A DNA stretch of 11,383 nt. Origin: Loktanella sp. UBA3435. Lineage in GTDB: Bacteria > Pseudomonadota > Alphaproteobacteria > Rhodobacterales > Rhodobacteraceae. How positions within the stretch are numbered: the first letter of the stretch is position 1; the number at the start of each line of letters is the position of its first letter. The position numbers and the translations under genes are program-made. The notes beneath the pieces are model-generated. The model saw only the letters and a list, made by a program, of their open reading frames with translations, made no database searches and was not told the DNA's origin. Below are positions 1-5,431 of the stretch, piece after piece. The stretch covers positions 37,068 through 48,450 of the forward strand of contig DFSO01000058.1 in the NCBI GenBank assembly GCA_002378665.1. The letters are read 5' to 3'.

Positions 1-54
1 CGTGCACCGAGATTGTGCCACCTGCAACGAATTGCTAGGCTTGGGCCATAGCGC

Positions 55-61
55 AGAAAGG
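55..61 (+). promoter_or_regulatory. Shine-Dalgarno site deciding the acetyltransferase start
   Basis: The purine stretch AGAAAGG lies 8 bases before the ATG at 70. A GTG at 61 is in the same frame but overlaps this site and so could not be served by it. ATG 70 is therefore the preferred start. Confidence 0.55.
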
Positions 62-69
62 TGTGCAAA

Positions 70-777
70 ATGGCTCAACGGATCAATGAATTTGGACAAC
101 CTATCGGCCATGACGTGGACGGCTGGGTCAGTTGCCCGCGCCCGCCGCAGGTTCCACTATTAGGCACATACGCCCATGTCGTGCCTCTAAATGCTGCAGC
201 CCATCTGGAGGATTTGAACGCCGCTTTTGCCACCGACACGACAGGGCAAATGTGGACCTATATGCCCAACGGGCCATTCGCCGATAAAGACAGCCTTGCT
301 ACGTTTCTCAAGACCGCCGAGGCCAGCACCGATCCGCTATTTTACACCATTGTCGACGCGCTAAGTGGTCGCGCGCTTGGCTTTGCCAGTTACCTGCGGA
401 TCGAGCCCAATGCGGGCGTGATCGAGGTCGGATTTATAGCCATGTCGCCCCTGTTGCAAAAGACGCGGATCGCCACGGAGGCGATGTATCTGATGATGGC
501 GCATATTTTCGATGATCTGGGATATCGCCGCTATGAGTGGAAATGCGACAACCTGAATGGTCCGTCGAAGAAGGCGGCCCGCAGGTTTGGATTTACCTAT
601 GACGGCATGTTCCCGCAGGCGACAATCTATAAGGGACGCAACCGCGACACGGCGTGGTTCTCGGTTTTGGACAAGGATTGGGAGGGGATCAAGGCGGGGT
701 ATGAGGCATGGCTAGACCCTGCGAATTTTGACGCGGAAAGGATGCAAAAAACGCCCCTTGTGACGCGGAAGGATTGA
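70..777 (+). CDS. GNAT-family N-acetyltransferase (RimJ/RimL-like)
   Basis: The product is 235 aa and probably transfers an acetyl group from acetyl-CoA to a primary amine of an unidentified small molecule or protein. The GNAT core runs from about residue 34 to 200. The acetyl-CoA-binding segment is seen as LLQKTRIATEAM (residues 128-139) after the strand VIEVGFIAMSP, a variant of the Q/R-x-x-G-x-A loop common in this RimJ/RimL-like subgroup. It is followed by the helix and strand ending in RRYEWKCDNLN, where the N/D residues and the later KKAARRFGF segment are typical. The C-terminal tail, about 30 residues past the core, is charged. ATG at 70 is chosen over GTG 61 because AAAGG sits just upstream. 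The gene stands alone; the next ORF, for a small membrane protein, begins 92 bases downstream. The substrate cannot be read from sequence. Confidence 0.88.
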   Translation: MAQRINEFGQPIGHDVDGWVSCPRPPQVPLLGTYAHVVPLNAAAHLEDLNAAFATDTTGQMWTYMPNGPFADKDSLATFLKTAEASTDPLFYTIVDALSGRALGFASYLRIEPNAGVIEVGFIAMSPLLQKTRIATEAMYLMMAHIFDDLGYRRYEWKCDNLNGPSKKAARRFGFTYDGMFPQATIYKGRNRDTAWFSVLDKDWEGIKAGYEAWLDPANFDAERMQKTPLVTRKD

Positions 778-800
778 GGGGGGATGTCTTCTAAGAGCCC

Positions 801-828
801 TTGTTGACTGTAACCTAAGTCATATTTT
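801..828 (+). promoter_or_regulatory. Weak candidate promoter for the small membrane protein
   Basis: A TTGTTG/TTGACT region (801-809) is followed by the AT-rich stretch CATATTTTAA. TTGTTG (801-806), a 16-base spacer and TATTTT (823-828) is one possible sigma70 arrangement. TTGACT (804-809) is a better -35 but has no good -10 at 16-18 bases. A short dyad, TGACT (805-809) and AGTCA (818-822), overlaps the site and could be an operator. The evidence is only positional. Confidence 0.25.
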
Positions 829-869
829 AAGCTCCGTGTCAGAAAAACTTGAGTTTGGAGCGAACCAGT

Positions 870-1025
870 ATGACGGGACTTCGAGCCCTTTTCAGACGTT
901 TTTCAAGAAAGTCCCTTGAGCGGAAATCCAACAACCTAATGATATCATTTATTCAAATTGTGGTGTCGGTTTTGCTATTGGTCTTGGGTATCTTCATTGC
1001 ATATCTGCGTTTCACAAGAACTTAG
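870..1025 (+). CDS. Small single-pass membrane protein (51 aa), function unknown
   Basis: An ATG at 870 opens a 51-codon frame ending in TAG. A GGAG Shine-Dalgarno sequence sits at 857-860, 9 bases before the start. The protein has two clear parts. Residues 1-22 are polar and strongly basic (RRFSRKSLERK), and residues 23-46 form one hydrophobic helix (SFIQIVVSVLLLVLGIFIAY). A short basic tail, LRFTRT, closes it. Positive charges flank both ends of the helix, so topology is ambiguous, but the larger N-terminal charge favours N-inside. The 92-base gap to the acetyltransferase and the convergent yqaA-like gene downstream make this an isolated unit. I do not recognise a family. The SD and the amphipathic layout argue against chance, but so short a frame needs conservation to confirm it. 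Confidence 0.55.
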   Translation: MTGLRALFRRFSRKSLERKSNNLMISFIQIVVSVLLLVLGIFIAYLRFTRT

Positions 1026-1070
1026 CTTTAGACTAAACACGCTGTCGCAAATTGAACCCAACGGCGGCAA

Positions 1071-1087
1071 GGTCCGCAAAGCGGCCC
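1071..1087. terminator. Possible weak hairpin between convergent genes
   Basis: GGTCCGC-AAA-GCGGCCC can fold with six of seven pairs and a 3-base loop. It lies in the 84-base gap between the small membrane ORF (+) and the yqaA-like gene (-). No run of T follows on either strand, so it is at best a weak or factor-dependent termination element. Confidence 0.25.
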
Positions 1088-1109
1088 TCCACAAAACAGC
1101 AACTTCGCT

Positions 1110-1538
1110 TCAAACCACCGCCAATGTCGCCCACGCAAGCACGATATATCGTGCCCCTTTGGCTATCGTTACAAGCACGACGAATGGCACGATAGGTTCG
1201 CGCATCACCCCTGCCACGACGGTGATCGGGTCGCCGATGATCGGTAGCCAGCTGCCCAAGAGCGACCAGCGTCCGTAGCGCCGATACCAGCCTTGGGCGC
1301 GCTCCAGTTGTGCGGGTGATGCGGGGAACCATTTGGCGGATTGAAACCGCAGGATGTAACGGCCAAGCACCCAGTTGATGATTGCCCCCAGTACGTTGCC
1401 GATGGTCGCCACGGTAAGTAGTGCCCAGACGGGGTGGTCGGTGGCCGAGATCAGCCCCACGAGCACGGCCTCTGACTGCATCGGCAAGATCGTCGCGGCG
1501 ATCAGGGCCGAGAGGAACAGAGAGGTGTAGGCGATCAT
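1110..1538 (-). CDS. YqaA-family inner-membrane protein (DedA/SNARE-associated superfamily)
   Basis: The product is 142 aa, as recalled also the length of E. coli YqaA, which it resembles throughout. It is a multi-pass inner-membrane protein of the DedA-like superfamily, members of which are implicated in lipid-carrier flipping; the role of YqaA itself is not settled. Visible landmarks are the re-entrant-loop-like ATILPMQSEAVLVGL (residues 15-29), TIGNVLGAIINWVLGR (45-60), the basic cytosolic patch around ERAQGWYRRYGRW, and LGSWLPIIGDPITVVAGVMR (94-113), with KGARY near the end. The frame stays open 11 codons further up to an ATG at 1571. That start has no Shine-Dalgarno sequence and would add a basic extension, so ATG 1538 is preferred (GAAAG about 9 bases upstream). 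The gene diverges from the transglycosylase gene with about 100 bases between starts. Confidence 0.85.
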   Translation of the reverse strand: MIAYTSLFLSALIAATILPMQSEAVLVGLISATDHPVWALLTVATIGNVLGAIINWVLGRYILRFQSAKWFPASPAQLERAQGWYRRYGRWSLLGSWLPIIGDPITVVAGVMREPIVPFVVLVTIAKGARYIVLAWATLAVV

Positions 1539-1636
1539 GGAGAGCTTTCGTTTGTGGCGTACGTTTTGCATACATGCTTGGTGGCGGGTAAGCTATGGTA
1601 TGAAAGTTGCAAGTTTGTGTCAGGATGTTACCCCCA

Positions 1637-2868
1637 ATGAAAATCGCCCCGTTCCTTTTGGCTGCCGCTCTGCTCCAGCCTTGTGTTGCGAATGCCCAAG
1701 ACCGCGCGGCGATTGAGGGCAAGTTCCAAGGCTGGATTGAGCAGACTGTTTGGCCACGCGCCCAAGCGGCGGGTGTGACCCGTGCGACGTTTGATGCCGC
1801 GATGTCTGGGGTGACGTTGAATTGGGATTTGCCGAATTTGGTCATTGAGGGTGCGCCCGAGGATACATCGCAGTATCAGGCCGAGTTCCGCCACCCTGCC
1901 CGCTATTTTAACGCCGATGGGTTGGTCTATGCATCAGATGCGGGGGCGGCTTTGATGCGCAAACATGCAGCGGTTTTGGCGGAAATTGAGGCGAGGACAG
2001 GCGTGCCTGCGCAGATTATCGTGTCGATCTGGGGTCGTGAGAGCAGTTTCGGGGCGGCCAACATTCCGCATGACGCCTTTCGTATTCTCGGCACGAAGGG
2101 GTTTATGAGCACGCGTGCGCCTTATTTTACCGACGAATTGATCGCGGCTTTGCAGATTGTCGCACAGGGATTTGCCAGTCGTGATGCGATGCGCAGCAGT
2201 TGGGCGGGCGCACTCGGCCAGCCGCAATTCATGCCGAGCAGTTACCTAAAATATGCTGTTGATGGTGATGCTGATGGGCGGGTCGATATTTGGCATTCGG
2301 AGGCCGATACGCTTGCGTCTATTGGCGCTTATCTGGCAGCACACGGCTGGAAGGCGGGGCGGGATTGGGGGTTTGAGGTGAACCTGCTGCCGATGTGCCC
2401 TGCTATTTGGAGGGGCCAGATCAGGGGTTAGCGGTGGCGGATTGGGCTGCGAGAGGCGTTACCCGTGTCTCTGGCCAGCCGTTCCCGCAAGCGGAATCCG
2501 CTGAGGAAGGCTATCTGATGATGCCTGCGGGGCGGTCTGGTCCTGCGTTTATTGTCACCTCGAATTTCTACGTTTTGAAGGATTATAACGAGAGCGATGC
2601 CTATGCCCTTTTCGTGGGGCACGTGGGGGATCGGAGCAAGTTTGGGGTCAGAGATTTCAGCGGTGCTTGGGGTGATCTTGATAAGATTTCGCGCACGGAT
2701 GTTTTGGCGATGCAACGCGCATTAGAGGCGGCGGGGCATGATGTTGGCGGGGCTGACGGGTTGATCGGGAATAAGACTCGTCGGTCGATTGGGCTCTGGC
2801 AAGAGCAGAACGGGATGCCTATAACTTGCTATCCCAATAGCGCTACGGCCGTCGCATTAGCGCGGTAG
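1637..2868 (+). pseudogene. Lytic murein transglycosylase (MltB-like SLT_2 + PG_binding_1), frameshifted
   Basis: The intact protein would be about 410 aa and cleave peptidoglycan glycan strands to 1,6-anhydro products in the periplasm. The first part (1637-2431) starts with a signal peptide (residues 1-20, MKIAPFLLAA... ending near VANA; no lipobox although a Cys is present). It carries the SLT_2 core, with the probable catalytic Glu135 in IWGRESSFG and the signature GALGQPQFMPSSYLKYAVDG (191-210). At about codon 250 the frame is lost and a false tail of 13-14 residues is read to TGA. The remaining protein continues in another frame (to 2868). It holds the end of the SLT_2 domain (EGYLMMPAGRSGPAFIVTSN...) and a C-terminal peptidoglycan-binding domain with DGLIGNKTRRSIGLWQ. 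ATG 1637 is chosen for the signal peptide and AGGA at 1622-1625; an in-frame TTG at 1607 is less likely. If the shift is real, the product lacks part of its catalytic domain and the wall-binding domain. Confidence 0.85.
2381..2398 (+). other. Frameshift site in the transglycosylase gene
   Basis: The sequence reads GTG AAC CTG CTG CCG ATG TGC in the upstream frame. Adding one C (AACCTGCCTGCCGATGTG) gives continuous FEVNLPADVPCYLEGPDQG, joining both halves with no stop. A single-base deletion in this CTGCTGCC stretch is the simplest explanation, either a natural mutation or a sequencing error. No classic slippery heptamer is present. Confidence 0.75.
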
Positions 2869-2921
2869 AGCGTTACGGCGAGGTCAGGACCGAAACTACA
2901 ATTATGGGCTGAAATCAAAAG

Positions 2922-2950
2922 TTTTCCGTTTCATCGTGCTTGGATACAAT
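2922..2950 (+). promoter_or_regulatory. Candidate promoter of the exported-protein gene
   Basis: TACAAT (2945-2950) is a good -10 match (5 of 6). Seventeen bases upstream is TTTTCC (2922-2927), a poor -35. The -10 lies 54 bases before the ATG at 3004, in AT-rich intergenic DNA. The 135-base gap 2869-3003 otherwise shows nothing clear. Confidence 0.35.
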
Positions 2951-2991
2951 AGGTAGGCCACAATAATGGGTAAGAATACTTGCACCACTTT

Positions 2992-2996
2992 AGGAG
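2992..2996 (+). promoter_or_regulatory. Shine-Dalgarno site deciding the exported-protein start
   Basis: AGGAG lies 7 bases before ATG 3004. The same frame could start at TTG 2980, but that would place this site inside the coding region and put a polar stretch in front of the signal peptide. Confidence 0.7.
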
Positions 2997-3003
2997 CGCG
3001 GCG

Positions 3004-3567
3004 ATGTTAAGAGTTATACCATTTTTGTGCTGTATGTGTGCCAGCTATGCGGCGGCTGATGATTGCAACAAATTATCGACGACAGATTTTCCAACGGGTT
3101 CGATTGAAGAATTCAAGGCTGAGTTGATTAGTTCGACGTCTAACGCTGAGGCGTTTAAAGACGTTTGGACTAAATACACATTTCATGTTGGGCCGGGGAG
3201 GCAAAACCCGCTCTTTCATTTGCTGCTTGGATACCAAGCGTTCGAGATGGGACAGCCATTTTGGGCCATCACAAATTTAGAAACGGCGAGTATAAAGTTA
3301 AATCAAGCAAACATCTGTGACGACGATTTGGTCCAGTTCTTCATTTACGTTGGGCGGCGCTATGCTCTTGCAACCATCTTTGACGAATATGTTGATGTCC
3401 CATTTGAGATGCTCCCGGATTTTTACGGAGCCGCCACCAAGGGCGTGCATTACCCACTTGACTGGCTCTCAGACTATGATTTGCCGCTCGTGAAGTGTAT
3501 TCTTTACAAAATGGATTTTTCGCAGGCTGATCAATTAGATCGCTCTATTACACGTGAATGTCGATAA
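3004..3567 (+). CDS. Hypothetical exported protein, 187 aa
   Basis: I do not recognise this family. The first 18 or so residues (MLRVIPFLCCMCASYAAA) form a Sec signal peptide with likely cleavage near AAA/DD, so the mature protein should be periplasmic or secreted. The mature part has four cysteines (Cys21, 105, 165, 186), an even number compatible with two disulfides. Residues 66-100 (NPLFHLLLGYQAFEMGQPFWAITNLETAS...) resemble a TPR- or Sel1-like helical hairpin, and residues 108-130 form another amphipathic helix rich in aromatics. The rest is acidic (DYDLPL, FDEYVDV). The gene has visibly more AT and different codon use from its neighbours (many TTA, ATT, AAA codons), which may mark acquired DNA. 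It follows the broken transglycosylase gene after 135 bases with its own apparent promoter, so it is probably a separate transcription unit. Confidence 0.7.
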   Translation: MLRVIPFLCCMCASYAAADDCNKLSTTDFPTGSIEEFKAELISSTSNAEAFKDVWTKYTFHVGPGRQNPLFHLLLGYQAFEMGQPFWAITNLETASIKLNQANICDDDLVQFFIYVGRRYALATIFDEYVDVPFEMLPDFYGAATKGVHYPLDWLSDYDLPLVKCILYKMDFSQADQLDRSITRECR

Positions 3568-3632
3568 TAAGGATTACCAATATGGATCGACCAACATTTT
3601 TTGATGGGGTCCAACTTTACGAATAATCGTGA

Positions 3633-3677
3633 TGCATTTGTGCCTCCGAATTTGTCCGATCTTTGCCCACAAATGCA
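3633..3677. repeat. 10-bp perfect inverted repeat next to the rpsD terminator
   Basis: TGCATTTGTG (3633-3642) and CACAAATGCA (3668-3677) are exact inverted copies separated by 25 bases. The dyad lies just beyond the rpsD terminator and 65 bases after the exported-protein gene. No T run follows on either strand. It could be an RNA stem, a protein-binding dyad or a remnant. The rest of 3568-3632 shows nothing recognisable. Confidence 0.5.
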
Positions 3678-3707
3678 AAAAGGGCCACACCGAAGTGCAG
3701 CCCTTTT
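3677..3707 (-). terminator. Intrinsic terminator of rpsD, probably bidirectional
   Basis: Read on the minus strand, AAAAGGGC, UG, CAC, the loop UUCG, GUG, UG, GCCC and UUUUU follow in order. This forms a stem of about 13 pairs (two tandem G-U) closed by a stabilising C(UUCG)G tetraloop and followed by a U run. It lies 22 bases after the rpsD stop codon. On the plus strand the same stem is followed by TTTT, so it could also stop transcription from the exported-protein gene. Confidence 0.9.
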
Positions 3708-3728
3708 CGTATCGATTGACTAAGAACC

Positions 3729-4349
3729 TTAGTTCTTAGCGTAGAATTCGACCACGAGGTTTGGTTCCATTGTGACTGGGTATGGAACGTCGCCGAGTTG
3801 TGGTGTGCGTGTGAATGTCGCTGTCATCTTGTTGTGATCAACGTCCATGTAGTCAGGCACGTCGCGCTCTGGCAATTGTGTTGCCACGAGAACAAGTTCC
3901 ATCTGCTTGGACTTCTGACGCACTTCGATCACGTCGCCTTCTTTCACGCGGTAGGAAGGGATGTTAACCTTCTGGCCGTTGACTGTGACGTGGCCGTGGT
4001 TCACGAACTGGCGCGCAGCAAAGATTGTTGGCACGAACTTAGCGCGGTAAACAACTGCGTCCAAGCGGCGCTCAAGCAAACCAATCAGGTTCTCGCCTGT
4101 ATCACCCTTAACACGCTCAGCTTCGCCATAGATGCGGCGGAATTGCTTTTCTGTCAGATCGCCGTAGTAACCTTTCAACTTCTGCTTTGCACGAAGCTGC
4201 AGACCGAAGTCGGACAGTTTACCCTTACGGCGCTGACCGTGCTGGCCTGGGCCGTATTCACGCCGATTTACTGGTGACTTTGGACGGCCCCAGATGTTTT
4301 CGCCCATGCGGCGGTCAATTTTGTATTTGGCAGCTGTACGTTTAGTCAT
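3729..4349 (-). CDS. rpsD: 30S ribosomal protein S4
   Basis: The product is 206 aa, full length for the bacterial S4 family. It binds 16S rRNA early in assembly of the small subunit and contributes to decoding accuracy. The N-terminal S4 region (about 3-93) contains the conserved SPVNRREYGPGQHGQRRKGK stretch and YYGDLTEKQFRRIY. The S4 RNA-binding domain (about 94-158) is plain in RRLDAVVYRAKF...FVNHGHVTVNG, VNIPSYRVKEGD. The C-terminus is the usual VVEFYAKN-type ending. It has no cysteines, so it is the zinc-free form. ATG 4349 is fixed by homology and by AAGGAG 8 bases upstream (4358-4363). The gene is monocistronic: promoter, leader and terminator are all visible, unlike the E. coli arrangement in which rpsD lies in the alpha operon. 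Confidence 0.98.
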   Translation of the reverse strand: MTKRTAAKYKIDRRMGENIWGRPKSPVNRREYGPGQHGQRRKGKLSDFGLQLRAKQKLKGYYGDLTEKQFRRIYGEAERVKGDTGENLIGLLERRLDAVVYRAKFVPTIFAARQFVNHGHVTVNGQKVNIPSYRVKEGDVIEVRQKSKQMELVLVATQLPERDVPDYMDVDHNKMTATFTRTPQLGDVPYPVTMEPNLVVEFYAKN

Positions 4350-4461
4350 ACGCTGATCTCCTTCGTTGTCGTGCGTCCCCAAAGTGGGAACATGAAGGGC
4401 GTTGTCCTTTTGCCGAAGCCTGACAGGGTTCCGCTTGCGCGGTCCACCAACACCAATGAAT
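4350..4461 (-). promoter_or_regulatory. rpsD 5' leader with hairpins
   Basis: From the predicted transcription start near 4461 the leader is about 110 nt. Two local stems can be seen. CCGC-GCAA-GCGG (4431-4442) has a GNRA-type loop and a possible GG/CC extension. GUUCCC-ACUUU-GGGGAC (4375-4391) ends about 10 bases before the Shine-Dalgarno sequence. A weaker AAGG/CCTT pair lies between (4395-4409). S4 is a known translational autoregulator in other bacteria, so this leader is a candidate binding site. That role is inference, and I do not match it to a named RNA family. Confidence 0.4.
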
Positions 4462-4467
4462 TTGCGG

Positions 4468-4495
4468 CTTATACGGGGGTGGCTGGCAGAGTCAA
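4468..4495 (-). promoter_or_regulatory. sigma70-type promoter of rpsD
   Basis: On the minus strand TTGACT (4490-4495) is separated by 16 bases from TATAAG (4468-4473). Both hexamers match the consensus at five of six positions. The predicted start, near 4461, lies about 112 bases before the rpsD ATG. Confidence 0.75.
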
Positions 4496-4538
4496 CAGGT
4501 GGGTTGCAATGCTGGGAATAAAGGGCAAAAGGGGTGCT

Positions 4539-5003
4539 ATGACAGATACCCCTGCCCCCCGTTTTATCCACTTCCTTGGCGCGTTTGCTGCGGGTGGATT
4601 GATCACGCTGATGTTGCTCACGAATGGGACGTTGGCACAATATGGCACGCTGTTATTCTCAAGCTTTGTGCCGCATTTGACGGGGACTGTGCTGGCGATT
4701 GTAATCTTGTTGATCCTGCGCCCTGCCCGCGCAACGCCACAGCGCCCGCCGCTTTGGGCCTATTTGGGTGGTGTTTCGGGTGGTTTGACGGTGATTGCGT
4801 CCTCGGCTGCGATGAATTCCGCTTTGGCGTTGTCTGGCACGATTGCCTTGGGGTTGGCGGGGCAGATCATGTTCTCGCTGGTTGCCGATGCGCGTGGCTT
4901 GTTTGGATTGCCGCAGCGGATGCCGACGTTGCGTGATCTGGCGGGGCTTTCGTTGATCATCGCGGGTGCGTTGGTGATTATCTTTTTCGGAGGTACGCCA
5001 TGA
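4539..5003 (+). CDS. DMT-superfamily YdcZ (DUF606) half-transporter, first subunit
   Basis: The product is 154 aa with about five hydrophobic helices: roughly 10-28, 36-60, 72-92, 95-115 and 131-150. It belongs to the DUF606/YdcZ branch of the drug/metabolite transporter superfamily, made of half-size proteins often encoded in tandem. The diagnostic C-terminal stretch is ALALSGTIALGLAGQIMFSL, then a short acidic loop DARGLFGLPQRMPT, then LRDLAGLSLIIAGALVIIFF. ATG 4539 is chosen because AAGGGG lies just upstream; longer in-frame starts would add a hydrophilic tail lacking family resemblance. Its TGA overlaps the ATG of the next gene (ATGA), so the two are translationally coupled. It diverges from rpsD. 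The transported substrate is unknown. Confidence 0.85.
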   Translation: MTDTPAPRFIHFLGAFAAGGLITLMLLTNGTLAQYGTLLFSSFVPHLTGTVLAIVILLILRPARATPQRPPLWAYLGGVSGGLTVIASSAAMNSALALSGTIALGLAGQIMFSLVADARGLFGLPQRMPTLRDLAGLSLIIAGALVIIFFGGTP

Positions 5004-5431
5004 TTTTTGTTATCTCCGTGGCCGTCGGCGCAGGTGTTCTGGTGGGCCTCAGCCGTCAATTGAACGGGCGTTTGGCCCTGTCCACAAACGCAATGGAATC
5101 GTCGTTTTGGAATCACATCGTCGGGCTGGTTTTTGTCAGTATTGCTGCGCTGGCAATTGGCGGCATGTTTGAAGGTGCGCCGATGGAGGCCCCTTGGTGG
5201 GCCTATCTTGGCGGGCCTATTGGGTTTCTGTTTATCGCCGCAGGGAGCTGGGCGATTAACCGCATTGGGGCGGCGCAAACTGCGATGCTGATTATCGCGG
5301 GGCAGATGATTTCAAGCGTTCTGCTTGATGCTGCGATGGGCGTTGACGGGAACCTTTGCGCGCGCGCCCTTGGGGTTACGTTGATCCTTGGCGGCATGTG
5401 GGTGACACGCGCCGCCAAGGTGAAGTCTTAG
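5000..5431 (+). CDS. DMT-superfamily YdcZ (DUF606) half-transporter, second subunit
   Basis: The product is 143 aa with about five membrane helices (1-18, 35-53, 66-84, 92-112 and 121-136). The N-terminal GAGVLVGLSRQLNGRLALST and SSFWNHIVGLVF match the DUF606 pattern of a glycine-rich helix followed by LNGRL, then a helix starting with SxxxNHxVG. GQMISSVLLDA is the equivalent of the GQ-motif helix of its partner. The start overlaps the stop of the first gene by 4 bases. Together they probably form a heterodimeric transporter equivalent to one 10-helix DMT protein; this is inferred from family arrangement. The end is unusual: the TAG overlaps the TAA of the convergent oxidoreductase gene, so no terminator space exists between them. 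Confidence 0.85.
   Translation: MIFVISVAVGAGVLVGLSRQLNGRLALSTNAMESSFWNHIVGLVFVSIAALAIGGMFEGAPMEAPWWAYLGGPIGFLFIAAGSWAINRIGAAQTAMLIIAGQMISSVLLDAAMGVDGNLCARALGVTLILGGMWVTRAAKVKS

Noticed and set aside
958..1278. 106-codon plus-strand frame downstream of the small membrane ORF
   Set aside because: It runs antisense into the yqaA-like gene and has no ribosome-binding site. The overlapping 51-codon frame at 870 has better signals.
1033..1845. 270-codon minus-strand frame across the yqaA-like and transglycosylase genes
   Set aside because: It overlaps two clearly recognisable genes in other frames and has a low-complexity Arg-rich translation typical of a shadow frame.
2381..2398. Programmed ribosomal frameshift in the transglycosylase gene
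   Set aside because: There is no slippery heptamer or downstream pseudoknot evident, and the family is not known to use recoding. A plain one-base deletion or read error is simpler.
3798..4277. 159-codon plus-strand frame inside rpsD
   Set aside because: It is antisense to a certain ribosomal protein gene; its Cys- and His-rich translation is an artefact of S4 codon use.
4350..4461. Bacterial SRP RNA or a known riboswitch in the rpsD leader
   Set aside because: The GUCAGG stretch is reminiscent of SRP RNA, but the conserved GGAAGCAGCC part is missing and I could not match the leader to any riboswitch consensus I know.
4350..4640. Extension of the rpsD frame upstream of its ATG (to about 300 codons)
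   Set aside because: S4 is normally about 206 aa and starts MTKR; the strong Shine-Dalgarno sequence and the promoter both lie inside the extended part.
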